From Sphagnum magellanicum (taxonomy: Eukaryota; Streptophyta; Sphagnopsida; Sphagnales; Sphagnaceae), in NCBI GenBank assembly GCA_021904315.1, contig CM038919.1, positions 13,509,666 through 13,573,665 on the forward strand: DNA of 64,000 bases, read 5' to 3'. A model generated the notes under the pieces. The model saw only the letters and a list, made by a program, of their open reading frames with translations, searched no databases and was not told the origin of the DNA. The first letter of the stretch is position 1. Each line of letters opens with the position of its first letter. Made by a program: the position numbers and the translations under genes. Positions 12,382-23,701 of this stretch are shown piece after piece.

Positions 12382-13250
12382 TTAGTGGAAAACAGCGGTG
12401 TGAGTGTAGAGTTCAGTGACGATGAGGGAGACGAAGCCGATCATGGCTAGTCGTCCATTCCATCGTTCTGCTTTGGCTGTGAAGGGGCCGAAGCTGCGAG
12501 CATCCGTGGATTCGCCGTTCATGATGGGTACCAGTGAAGCATACGTGAAGAGTTGCACTACTCCCAAGAAGTAAACCAGGCCTGTTGTACCAGGACTGAA
12601 GACTTGCTCCAGTACTGTCAAGCCCGTCATCTTCTCAGCTACCACAGCCCACGCAAAGCCCAGCATTGCCTGCACAAAGAAAAAGAAATGTTTTCAAGAA
12701 AAAGTTGCTCAGGATTTCAACGTTTTCAAGAGAAATTGCGCAGGATTTCAACAGGAACATGAATTTTAGAACTAGTTAGCTGCCAGAAATTTGCACTCGA
12801 GGTAATAGAAAAAAAATGTGCTCGAGAATTGGGTACCAATCGGCAGTTGATTGTCTCCGGTGCAGCGCCATCAAATGCGAATACACTCCAGAACGATTTG
12901 CTGCCGGTTTCAGGCCTTCTCTCCAGCTCCGGGCGTGGGTAGAAGGATCCGGAATTGGGTTTGGCTCCAAATACTGACTGCTTCTCAGACTCGTTGACCT
13001 CCTGGTTCCTCAGAATCTCGTCCTTGGTGATAACTTGCTTCGTGCTCTCGTCCACAGCTCTCTGTACATCAGCCAACGGACCTCTTCCACCGCCACTCTC
13101 ACAACGAACTCCTCTGGTCGCTGAGGTCATCAATTTGGGAGCTAAACGAGCGTCACCCAATTTCCTCCTAGCGGGACTGTTTTGTACGGCCGTCAAGGCC
13201 TGCAAACCTCCGACCTTGATAGACACCATCTGTGACATTACGGTTGCCAT
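12382..13250 (-). CDS. ELIP: Early light-induced protein (ELIP), gene 1
   Basis: Two exons on the minus strand, 13250-12837 and 12669-12382, encode 233 residues; the 167 bp intron is GT-AG. ELIPs are thylakoid proteins of the chlorophyll a/b-binding superfamily that bind pigment and limit photo-oxidative damage during light stress. Residues 1 to about 50 look like a plastid transit peptide. Helix I carries ETINCRLAMLG (132-142) and helix III carries ERWNGRLAMIG (206-216), the paired ExxNxRxAMxG chlorophyll-binding motifs; helix II lies between (about 168-187). The intron falls between L138 and A139, inside the first motif. The start ATG at 13250 is chosen because it opens the transit peptide and matches the ELIP 2 start; the frame stays open further upstream without homology. 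A TATA element sits 300 bp upstream. Intact and probably functional. Confidence 0.93.
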
Positions 13251-13552
13251 TATTACTACAACTATTGCTGTTGATTTCTTACTAGTTTTCCTTCTGGAAT
13301 GAGATGAGAAGTTCTGTATAACAATTCGCTGTATAACTAGACGTGCAGCCTCGAGCTGGCAATGATTAGAGCTCGCAACAAGACGATTGTCGTCAGCTGG
13401 TGAAGGTTCTAGTGTTTCTAACACTGCAAGATTAATATGAGCTAAGGGCGGGCGGCAGTTACAACTTCGTGATTTTGCGAAGATCTTCAGAAGATTGCGA
13501 GTCGAGTTCCGATGATGGGTGCGTGCTGGGGGGAGTGTGAAGTCCCGCGGCC

Positions 13553-13560
13553 ATTTTATA
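13553..13560 (-). promoter_or_regulatory. TATA box of ELIP gene 1
   Basis: Reads TATAAAAT on the minus strand, about 300 bp upstream of the ATG at 13250. That implies a 5' untranslated leader of roughly 270 nt. Confidence 0.5.
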
Positions 13561-13718
13561 AGCAGCGCAGGCGGCACAATGTAGCACAGGAAGCTCGTGC
13601 AACTCCAGAGCTGACAAGACAGCTGCCGTGTCAACGGAAGAACCAAAAAGCAGCTTGTAAAAGTGCAATCTCAAGGTCCTTTTCACACGGCCAGGAAATG
13701 GATGGTGGGCTGTTGTGC

Positions 13719-13724
13719 ACACGT
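13719..13724 (-). promoter_or_regulatory. G-box/ABRE-like element upstream of ELIP gene 1
   Basis: A palindromic CACGTG in the context ACACGTGG lies about 160 bp upstream of the TATA box. Such elements bind bZIP/HY5-type factors and are common in light- and ABA-responsive plant promoters, which fits an ELIP gene. Assignment rests on motif and position only. Confidence 0.45.
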
Positions 13725-13922
13725 GGACTAAAAGTGCAGCGTCTACGTACTGGTCTGCAAAGCGGGGCAAGTGCGCTACTCGTGGCTGTGTGGCTCCCTT
13801 GTGACAGACAGACCGACACACAGTCAGTCTACTCACTCGGCCATCACTTAGTCCAAGTTCCAAACTTCGATGAACCTTCAATGATATTTTTTGAACGACA
13901 TTCATTCAACACAGAAAGAACT

Positions 13923-14080
13923 GGATGAAGATTTAATCTAATGGATGTTGAAAGACTGTGGCATCAAATCGCATCTGGAATATGCTGGATGAAAATTTAA
14001 TGTAATGAATGTTAAAAAATTGCAATGTCAAAATGCATTGGGAGTATGATGGATGAAGATTTAATCTAATGGATGAAAGC
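13923..14080. repeat. Tandem repeat, about 2.5 x 64 bp
   Basis: Units start at 13923, 13987 and 14051, each opening GGATGAAGATTTAAT or a close variant; the third is partial. It lies in the spacer between the two ELIP genes. Confidence 0.7.
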
Positions 14081-14446
14081 TTGCACATGATGATAATATG
14101 GTAGAAAGTGCCAAAGCTTTTGAGGGTTAATATAATAAGCATGCGAAACATGAGGGAGGGAGGGTTTAGGGTTTAGTCAAGCTTTATTTACAATGTTGTT
14201 GTTTTCTTTGTATTAGAGTGTGTTTATTGTTTGTTGTAGAAGATTTCTTTTGTTCTCTATGAAGGAGTTTTTGCTATGGCGGGGATTTTTGTGTTACTTT
14301 AATGTTTTTGTTGGTTTGCATTTCGTAAGGCAGATTTTCAATTTTTGGGTGTTTGCTATTTGTCAAAGGTGATTTATGATGTGGAAGTTATACAATGATG
14401 TGATTGTTATGGGAGATACCAGAAGGGAAAGTTATGAAGTTCAGCC

Positions 14447-14636
14447 AACAAGTAACAACAGATGTGCACAAACGGTTTTAAAGAGGTATGAAAATATTAG
14501 AAGGCAGCAAAATATGTGATATAACTGGGGAGCTAACATCGCTGAACAAGTAACAACAAAGGTGCACAAACGGTGTTAAAGAGGTATGAAAATATTAGAA
14601 GGCAGCAAAATATGTGATGTAACTGGGGAGCTAATA
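14447..14636. repeat. Tandem duplication, 2 x 98 bp
   Basis: Two nearly identical 98 bp units start at 14447 and 14545 (AACAAGTAACAACA) and run through GGGGAGCTAA. Few differences separate them, so the duplication is young. It lies between the divergent ELIP genes. Confidence 0.8.
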
Positions 14637-15775
14637 TCCCATGGCATGCTGCATGCCGCTTCTCACATGCTTCTCCAATGACAACACACTTTATAAAAGA
14701 TTTTAGCCAAATTTGGTTATAAGCTAGACATGAAAGTAAAATATACATAAGCATACTTGTGTATTAATTGGCTACCCATTGGAACCTATGATGAAAATTT
14801 GGCAATTTGAATCAAATTTCTTTCATAATCTAGTTACCTATTTTGATCATTTTTTAATTAAAAATTGGTGTTGGCAGCTTGGAAGCTCATAATATTAATT
14901 CGTAGAAATGTTGATTATTTTTTTTGACCGATTTTTTCAAAGAACCGAATTTTGTGAAGGGAAAATAGAGAATCAGCCTAGTTTTTATTGGCGAAATCTA
15001 GCCAAAAAGAGAAATTAAGATTTTGAAAATAAAATTACTTTGGAGATTTTCAATCACCAGAAGTGAGAGGGAAAAAAAATGGTAAAAATCTCCAGATTTC
15101 TAGATTTTATTTTCAGTGTGTAGCCAAAGATATAGAAGGATGATTGAAGTTTCGCACTTTATATATGGTTTATAGCCAGATTTGGCTAAATCCTCATAGC
15201 GGTGATCACCAGGTTTTCCTACATTTTCGAATCAATGCTTCTTTTTTTCTGGCGAATTTTCGCCATTTTTTGACAAAGAAATTCGGAGGTTTTGTTGTTT
15301 TAGTGTAAATTCGACTAAATTTGCTTCTCCTTTTTTTGGTTAAATTTCGCCAAATTTTGGATATCAAAAAAATGATTAAAAAATTATAATAATTTCTTTT
15401 CAAAAGAATTTTTTTAAAAACTGCTTCCTATGGATGATCGCCAATTTGGCTAAAAACAAAACAAAATCCTAAAAAATCATTGCCACTGTAAAGTTCGATT
15501 TTTCCAGTACTGTTGACGCCGCCTGCACAGTGGCAAAACACTTGAGAGCTTGTCGCGTCGCTCTGGTGTGCAAGCGTAGCGGCTCTTGCTGCCCGCCACG
15601 ACCTTCCATGGCTTGCAGCCATCCGTGTGCGTCCGGCTCTGTGAATTCGCCACATTCGCAACTTGCGACGATGCAGTTTGCAATTGACGACACGCAAAAC
15701 CTCCATGATTTCAGGACGAGCACCACCGTCTTTCCCACTTTCTTTTGTGGCAATTTCTTCTCCATTCGAAACTTC
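14637..15775. other. Upstream region of ELIP gene 2
   Basis: An AT-rich stretch is followed from about 15480 by a richer G+C block leading to the ELIP 2 TATA box. ORFs on both strands of the G+C block have no family signature. The region probably holds promoter sequence rather than genes. Confidence 0.45.
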
Positions 15776-15784
15776 TATATATAT
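15776..15784 (+). promoter_or_regulatory. TATA box of ELIP gene 2
   Basis: TATATATAT lies about 145 bp upstream of the ATG at 15928, a normal spacing for a plant promoter with a leader of about 110 nt. Confidence 0.5.
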
Positions 15785-15927
15785 TGGGGCATGTTCTCAT
15801 GTCTCTTGTATCTCATTTAGAATTTACTTCTATCACAAAGACTCTTCACACACCATATATAGTCTTCAATCTCTGTGATTATTTGATTGTTTTGCTGAAA
15901 ATCTGAGAGAGATATTTATACAGTCCA

Positions 15928-16822
15928 ATGGCAGCAGCAGTAGCTATGTCGCAGGTGGTATCAGTGAAGGTGGTGGTCGGGGGTTTGCAGGCGTTGCCGG
16001 TCCAAACTAGCCTTCGTAAGCTTGGGGGTGGTGCTGCTCCTCTTCGCGTAGTGAAAAACAACTGCAGTCCCAGGTTGATCACGTCGATTGCAGGGCGGCG
16101 ATCTGTGCGTTGCCAGGCCGGTGAAGGCGGCAGAGGTGGTCCCTTGGCCGATTTGAAGCGATCTGTTGACGAGAGCACGAAGCAGGAGATCACCAAGGAC
16201 GAGATTCTGAGGAACCAGGAAACCAACGAATCGGAGAAGCAGTCGGTATTTGGAGCCAAGCCCACTTCCGGCTCCTTCTACCCACGACCGGAGCTGGAAA
16301 GGAGGCCTGAGACTGGCAGCAAGTCGTTTTGGAGTGTGTTTGCATTCGATGGCGCTGCACCGGAAACAATCAATTGCCGATTGGTAAAAATCCTCGAACA
16401 AGCTTGCTTTCGGATACAGCGCTAGCAAGCTCCTTGTAACCTTAACCCTAGTTTTTGCCCTAATCCCTATACCATAGGGTTCCACTCTTGCAAGAAAGAA
16501 TTCTAACCCAAAGTTTCATGGATTTCGTTGGCAGGCAATGTTGGGATTTGCGTGGGCTGTCGTTGCGGAGAAGATGACAGGCTTGACAGTTCTGGAGCAG
16601 CTCTTCTCTCCTGGTTCAACTGGGCTTGTTTACTTCGTAGGAGCTATTCAGTTGCTCACATACGCATCCTTGGTACCCATTATGAATGGCGAGTCCACAG
16701 ATGCTCGCAGCTTCGGCCCCTTCACAGCCAAGGCAGAGAGATGGAATGGGCGACTGGCCATGATCGGCTTCTTCTCCCTCATTGTCACTGAGCTCTTCAC
16801 CCACACAGCCGTCTTTCACTGA
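15928..16822 (+). CDS. ELIP: Early light-induced protein (ELIP), gene 2
   Basis: Exons 15928-16383 and 16535-16822 encode 247 residues; the 151 bp intron is GT-AG and lies at the same codon boundary as in gene 1. The N-terminal 60 or so residues look like a plastid transit peptide and are the part that differs most from gene 1. From TKDEILRNQE to the C-terminus the two proteins are almost identical. Helix I has ETINCRLAMLG (about 146-156) and helix III has ERWNGRLAMIG (about 220-230), the chlorophyll-ligand motifs of the ELIP family. The expected role is photoprotection in the thylakoid membrane under high light or desiccation. The gene diverges from gene 1 across a spacer of about 2.7 kb. 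There are no lesions. Confidence 0.94.
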
Positions 16823-17899
16823 AGTGTGTACTTACCCGACATTCCTTGCACTGTATTGTTGAGTGTCTTCCTGTACAGAAGAAATCTACAGAATTTCTGA
16901 ATAGATTTCTCAAAATAGTAGATTCTGTATTTCTTTTTGGGATTTGCAGTTTGCTGCAACGTGCATCATAATTTGTTATTATGGGTAATTCAGATGTTTG
17001 GCAGTAGTCAAGTTAGAGATGGAAGTAGAGGTTGGGATGATGAAATTCAGTCTGGAATAGTGCAGTGCAGAAAACGGTCTGTATCATATTGCTTGCTTGC
17101 AGAGAGCCAAGTTTGTGAGCAATTTTTTTTTTTGTAAAATTGCTGGATAATATCAACCAATTTCTTTTCCCTCAAAGTTGCATACAGTTTCAGTTCAGTT
17201 GAATTGTGCTTTAGTGTCTAGGGAATTCCTTGCCTCCAGACCATGGCTCTCAAATGCCTTATGCTATCAACAAAGCAAAACACATGCTGTCTTGTTTTTT
17301 CAACAGGTTTTAGTTGCATGTATCATTTTGGCGTATATCATGGAAGACCAAACTTCAAAGTGCTTGATGCAGTGGCTTCAGGACAGAAAACTGAAACACG
17401 AGATCATGTATAGGAACTTACAGTGACAAGAGTTCCTTACTGGAGGCAGATGATTGATTTCACATCTGTAGAACTTGAACATTGAGTTCAAATTTGCATT
17501 GAAATTTGTAGTATGCAACAAAAATCTGGAGATTTCATAAACCTCTATTACATAGTATGAAACAAAACTCTCTTCCGACAAATCTGCTTCACCACACTTT
17601 GTGGTCCGCATTTGATTGTAGTGCACAGACATGATGTGGCGTACCCAGACACAAATTTTATAAACACAAGAAAATAGATTGAAAATCTTTTAAATTTATT
17701 ATGAAACAATTAAACTTTCAATTGAATACATGGTAAGCTTAATACAAAAAATTTTAAACTTAAATATAATTAGTCGAAACAATTGTTGAATATCGTGTTT
17801 AAACATTTTTTTTCATGAGAAGTTGAATATTATGATAATAATACACAAAAGTTGAAAGCATAGGTGTCAAGGGCATCATTTATCTATGAAGGAAAGATT
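16823..17899. other. 3' flank of ELIP gene 2
   Basis: Contains the 3' untranslated region of ELIP gene 2 and ordinary spacer. Short ORFs on both strands have no recognisable similarity. Confidence 0.45.
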
Positions 17900-18285
17900 A
17901 TTTGTTTGTTTTGTTTGTCATGTTGAAATCTTTGACATCATAGCACCATTTGCCCCATTCTTGATACTTTTGGAAAGTCCTCAATGAATAGGGATGTATG
18001 GAATTGGTTTCATAATGTTGTGACCAACAGTGGAGAAATTATTGAATATTTAACAAAATTTTCACTAAAAATTCATTTAAATCAAAACTCAAAATTACAA
18101 GGGAATTTCGATGCACTCTTGATATTATTAGAAAGCTCTTAGTGAATGAATTTGATGAAAGTAATTTGGGAAGTTTTAGACTAAAGTGCAAAAGATATTG
18201 AATTTTGAATAATTCAATAAGTTGCAATTGTGATAAATTTGGTTGTAAATAGCAACTAGTTGCACACAATCACAACATGACTAAT
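17900..18285 (+). repeat. Dispersed repeat family A, copy 2
   Basis: Same order of blocks as copy 1: TTGTTTTGTTTGT, then TTTTGGAAAG near 17968, a second ATTAGAAAGC near 18126 about 155 bp later, then AAAGATATTGAATTTTGAAT and an end reading TAGTTGCACA. It is clearly diverged from copy 1. Confidence 0.5.
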
Positions 18286-19783
18286 TACAGATGACAAGAT
18301 TTCTTCTAGTGTAAGGACATTGAATTCAATGTCACTAACTTCCTTACCTATTGCCATACACCACAAATGTTTCACCCAATTAAAAATATCTATGAAAATG
18401 CCAATAAGCCACCAATAATGTTTTGCAATGTGTGGCATTAATAATAAAATGTCCAACACAAATTACATCAACATGACACGTTTTGAATATAGTTGGGATT
18501 TTGCTTATATGACACAATAACGAAGGATTATGTTCTTCCCCAATTTATGCAAAGTCCCTACAATAATTATGTATGAAGTTGTTTTCTAATTTTATTTTTT
18601 TTTAAAAGGCCATTGGGAAATTAATGTAGTGATAAATGATTAAAATATCTACATATTCCATTGTGATGGCTTCTAGTACAAATAAAGTTGCTTGATAAAT
18701 AAAGAATCATCTATTGGGGTCTTACTATATTGGGTATTTAGTCTACTCAAATGATTAACATTGGCATGTGTTTTTCTTAGTGAAAGCAACACCTTATACA
18801 TAAATTCTTGTAACAATATGACCCATTGGACTAAACCACGTGTTTCAAAGCATCATAGTCCACATGAAATACAAATGGATAACCCAATAAATAATGTCTA
18901 AATTTATGGTCAAAATAAATCATTTGCAAAACTTATTTTTTAATAGTGGTGTAATTATCTTTTGTGGCTGTCAATTGCTTATTTGGAAAATATGTGGAAT
19001 GGGAAAAATATTTATCATCATTTTGGCTTAACACATTTTCAATTACAAAATTAAAAACATCTACATAAATTCAGGATTCATATTTTTACTTTTAATGGAA
19101 ACAATATTGAAGCCTTTATGAGTAATATTTAAAAATCATGGAAAACATTAATGCAATCCTTGATCCATGGCCTTTCTTCAACAAATTGGTTAAAGGGTTT
19201 TAGGCAAAATATCATATTTATGTATAAAGATCTAATAATAACCAACATGGCTTAAAAAGGCCTACACATCCATTATAACTTGTGGTAGAAATAATAAAAA
19301 GATAATTTCAATCTTTGAAAGGGTCCATTGAAATTCCATTTTAAAATACAATATAACCCAACAATTTTCCTTTCAAAACCAAAATTAATTGACATTTAAT
19401 AGATTTTTTACAAATCCCATATTGATTGCAAGGATCAAAACACAATTGTAATTTTATTTCACATTCTTCTAAACTCCTAAAACACACAAAAATCATCCAA
19501 GAAAAAATTCACCAATAATTATCCACCTAATCTTGCAATATTATTGTCCTTGTTTTTTGGAAAGTAACTAATGTGTTGAGCAATCCAAAAGGCATTTTTC
19601 AATATACATATGTGCCCCAATTTGTGGTGGAGGTGGTATTTGATCAATCTTCAACTATTATTGAAATTTTGTTATAGTTGGAAAACCCATCTAAAAAAGA
19701 ATAACATTTGTGTATCTAGCTATTACTACATTTAAAATATACAAATAAAAAGCAATGGGAAATAATCTTTGTTTATCATCACA
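18286..19783. other. AT-rich spacer
   Basis: No coding, RNA or repeat structure that I can support. Confidence 0.5.
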
Positions 19784-20708
19784 TTCAATGTCGGGACCGT
19801 AGCCTTGGGCTCGCAACCAAGGTAAGGGATTGTAAGAGGGCAAGACAAGAGGGAGACCCAGGGAACATCTTATACTCTCGCAAGTGCAAGAGAATGTGAG
19901 AGAATGAACCCTCACACTCCCAAGGTAACTTGCACTTGAAGAGTTGGAGTCTCAAAGGACTTCCAAATCTTCAAGGAGTGATTGCAGGAGTCAAGCCCCA
20001 TCGGTTTAAAGAGTTTTTTATATCATTGGAAAGATAATGAAACATAGATGTTTAAAATGAGATTGTATCACCCATTTGGACATCTAAAACACAAGTTATG
20101 GCCAAAAGAAAAGTCAAGAGTCAAATTAGCAATTTGACTCCCGACCATTAAAAGTCAGGAATTGACCTGATTTCCTTGCATGCAAGTAGCATGCGACATA
20201 TCGTTGGAAAACTCTCGACAAAGGCTACAACTTTGCTTCAGACTTCATTGCAATTAAAGGTCTACACACAAAGTTATGGGGCTCCAAAGTCATAGGAGTC
20301 CCAACTTTGGCAATTTCGAGACTCCCACTTAGGAGTCCCATGACGAAAAGCCATTTGGATGTGGGCCTCGTGGAGAGGCACAGAGTATATTATAAAGGGG
20401 GAAGGTGGTGGCTTCCCCCAAGTCTGGGCCGTGGTGAGTCTTGTGAGTCCAAATTTGCTCGTGGCTCGTCCTAGCACCAAAAGTGCTTCAATTATGTAAT
20501 AACTAATTTGTTGTTTGGTTTGTGCAGATTCGAATGAGCAATAAAGTGCTTGTTATTGTTCTTAATCCCATCTTGGAGCTCCAACACACCCCTCTACCCC
20601 CTAAAGTGCTGCGAGCTAGGGAGCGTGCCCTGATTCCTTACTTGTCTGCTATCTTTAATTTGGACTCACATTTGAGTCCATTAAAGAGCCTAGGGGTGCA
20701 TCATTCAA
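19784..20708. mobile_element. Solo LTR with 5 bp target-site duplication
   Basis: The element spans 19789-20703 (915 bp). It starts TGTCGGGACC, ends GGTGCATCA (TG...CA termini), and is flanked on both sides by TTCAA (19784-19788 and 20704-20708). Inside it is a U3-like part ending in a TATA box (TATATTATAAAGG, about 20386-20398) and a polyadenylation-type AATAAA at 20540, in the order expected of an LTR. No primer-binding site, gag-pol or second LTR flanks it. This is the footprint left when recombination between two LTRs deletes the internal region. The superfamily cannot be fixed from the LTR alone. Confidence 0.85.
20386..20398 (+). promoter_or_regulatory. LTR TATA box
   Basis: TATATTATAAAGG sits about 600 bp into the solo LTR and about 145 bp before its AATAAA, consistent with the U3/R boundary of a plus-oriented LTR promoter. 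Confidence 0.5.
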
Positions 20709-21897
20709 CTTTTCAAAATCTTGGCATATTCAAATTTTGCCACTATTCTTGGTGACCATAACAATGGATCACACCCATACATACCCATACACTATGAGAA
20801 AATCCAACTTTCAATAGTTTTTTTTTAAAAAAATTTAAAATTTTTTTTTGGGTTTGATCAATGTTCATGTTATTGAACTAAGTTTTCCAATATGCTTTAA
20901 AGTGAATGCACATTATGATATACACAATTTTAGACTTGAAACAAAAAGAACATATAATATCAAAACTAGTAACGTGTAATATTTCTTTCATTTGAAATTA
21001 CTCAAAAAATCACATTTTTAAATGATTTGGGGTTTAAGATTAAAATAAGTTGTAAGAACCACGAATATGCACTTGATTGAATCATAATCATGTTTATGTG
21101 TAAATGTATATTGATTTAATTTTATAGAGGTTTTTAAACCTTTATTTGACATTAGTTTGTCATTTCTCATTAATTTTAAAATGACATTTTATTTGTTTTA
21201 AATGATTTTTAAAAGATTATCCCAAGTGAATGGAAGAACATTTTTCAACTTTAAAAAATCATAATTATCAATATTATTATAGCATAATGTATTAATGAAC
21301 ATTTGAAGGTCATTTAATTTGACCTCCATGATTTCAAAAAAACTTTGATGGTCTTGTTGGTATGTGTCAAATTTCATGGATTAATTCTCATTAAAATTAA
21401 TATTTCTTAATCTTTTGGTTGCAATTATAGTGATGTTTCAAGGCTTTTTAAAATCAAAATAATACTTTGTTAGGGGGCTTATTCATGGTCGGGATATGAA
21501 AAGTGATTGTTTAATAAAAAAATGATTACAAAAGACTAATTTGGATCTTTGTAACATTTATTGCATTATGATTATTGTGGATTATTGTACACATATAATT
21601 AAAATGATGTCATGTTAAATTAATAAAAATATCTAAGAATAAATTAGATGCAATATAAATTTCCTTTTGATTCTTTTTAAATAACTAGAGTCCTTATTTT
21701 CATTGCAAGTTATTTAAAAAGAATCAAATGGAATGCATTAAGTAATGTAATTCAATTCAATTTTTTAAATGCATAAACAATGATTACATCTATGTTTGTA
21801 ATATTCATTAAATGCATTTGATTAGGTTATACACCATACAATTTTTTTGAAGAATACATAATTTAATCCAAAAGATTGCAAAGAATTTTATACTATT

Positions 21898-22070
21898 TTT
21901 TACCCATTAACCATAAACCTTAAACCCTATTGTTGCCCAAATATGTAACCCTTAATAGTAAAGTTTATGGTTAACCCTAACAAAATGGATAAAAAAATAG
22001 TCATAACCCTATTAACAGTATTTGATGCACAAATGGGGTTTAAGGTTTAAGGATAAGGCTTAAGGTTTTT
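21898..22070. repeat. Telomere-like tracts in inverted orientation
   Basis: The left part carries CCTTAAACCCTA-type words, the right part GGGTTTAAGG and TTTAAGG-type words. Each is flanked by TTTTTTACCCAT (left near 21897, right near 22064). The two halves are imperfect reverse complements of each other around a diverged centre. Confidence 0.5.
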
Positions 22071-22890
22071 TACCCATAATATTCATTGGGGTTATAATTT
22101 TTATCATAGGATTTGATAATGCAAAAAAAACATTTTGAATTTTCTGTATAAGCTTGTTTAAGCATTTTCTAAAATGTTTGTTTTGAACCAAAATATGATG
22201 CACAAATACATATCCATGTGAAAAATCATTACCACCATTGCATGAATTATCTTATTTTAAACTATTCATTTTTTCTCACTTAAATTTGTTTAATGTAAAA
22301 TATATAATAAAAAAAACATCATGGAATCCTTTGTCAAAAAAATATTACCACAACCATGAAAAAGCCTTGGACAATTAAATTATTTATATGTGCACCAATT
22401 CCATAACATAATGATAAATTAAAACAAACATCATCTATTACTAACTTTCACTACAAAATGTTTTTCAAATATTCACCATGATGCATCAAACTTAATAATG
22501 CAATAGTGCCCAAGGAACAACAAAATCATTAACCTATCCAATATTACCTTCTAGTGTCGAGAAAATTGTTGGAAATGTTCCAATAGATGTTGCTAGTTTT
22601 GTGAAAACCCCAGTCCACCCAAAACCTTGGAAGGTTTCTTGCATTGCCATGTTCCCTTACCATGACAAGGGAACCATAATGATATAGTAATTCCTAAAAC
22701 TTGAAAGTTAAAGGTCCAACACCTTAGTTCCTAGTAGATATGCAACATGATGTCCAAAAAGGTGGTGAAGAAATAATTAGAACAAAGAAAAATATATAAG
22801 GTCCAAGGAATGTGTGTGCAAACCTATCCTTGCTCGTGGGAGAGGAGGGAATGAAACATGTTCAAAAACTCATCATTCTTGCTTATCTTG

Positions 22891-23118
22891 TTAAGCTTGT
22901 TGCAATTGCCAAAGAGCACATAGTCTGTCAACAAGAAATAACTTCAAAGAATGTTCATACATGTGAAATACCTTAAAAAAAGGGGAATAGACTTGCCTTA
23001 AACAAAGGCCCCAACAAAGTTCAAACTTTAAAGGATCTCCATATTGTGCATGCATATGAATCACACTTGCCATCATTTCTCCATGCAAAGTTTTGTAGGC
23101 ATCTACCAACACCGCCAT
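22891..23118 (-). CDS. Unrecognised 75-codon open frame
   Basis: The minus-strand ORF starts at an ATG and reads with protein-like composition (YKTLHGEMMASVIHMHAQYG, FELCWGLCLR), unusual for the AT-rich surroundings. I do not recognise the family. It could be an exon, since a possible donor follows GLCLR, or a fragment of a transposon protein. No neighbouring exon was identified. Confidence 0.25.
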   Translation of the reverse strand: MAVLVDAYKTLHGEMMASVIHMHAQYGDPLKFELCWGLCLRQVYSPFFKVFHMYEHSLKLFLVDRLCALWQLQQA

Positions 23119-23675
23119 TTTTCATTTTCACTAGTGAATATGTTTTGTGACCCACACATACAACTACCATGAAAATAAGTAATTCCCAATGAACTTTGTG
23201 CCCTTTGAAATTGAGATCAAGGGTGCGGGGTTATGAACCTATCATTCAAGCATAACCATGAACTTGTAGTAATCAAAAAGCTTTTCTTGCAATGTTATGC
23301 GAAAATGCTTGTTATATTGTGCCTCTACCTTTCAATGGCCCGTCCCCAAAGGACTCGAAGATGTGGTTATTGACTATTTGGAAATGCCACCTTACTTCAC
23401 ATAGCTTTTGGGTATTCTAGGGACCATGTGTGTTTATTCAAACCCTAAATCAATGGCATGTTTTTTGAGTTTCACATACTTCCCTTGGCAACCATGAAGA
23501 CCTTAAAACATAAATTGGGTAGAAACAACTAAGACATTGGGAAATTCTTTGGACAAAAGATGGTGGATGAGATCGTTTTTTTCTAGTAAGTTTATAAGTG
23601 ACCTTGTATACTGTATGAAGTGGGTGTTAATTAGAATTTTTTTGTGCGCTGATTTTTTTGCTAGAAGAGCAAAAA

Positions 23676-23701
23676 GGGGGGGGGGGGGGGGGGGAGGGGG
23701 G
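23676..23701. repeat. G homopolymer, 26 bp with one A
   Basis: Nineteen G, one A, then six G. It lies inside an otherwise featureless AT-rich stretch. Confidence 0.9.

Noticed and set aside
13459..13928. Overlapping ORFs on both strands upstream of ELIP gene 1
   Set aside because: They overlap the TATA box, G-box and leader of ELIP gene 1 and show no homology.
15469..15820. ORFs of about 96 codons on both strands upstream of ELIP gene 2
   Set aside because: The G+C-rich promoter region keeps frames open by chance; no motifs.
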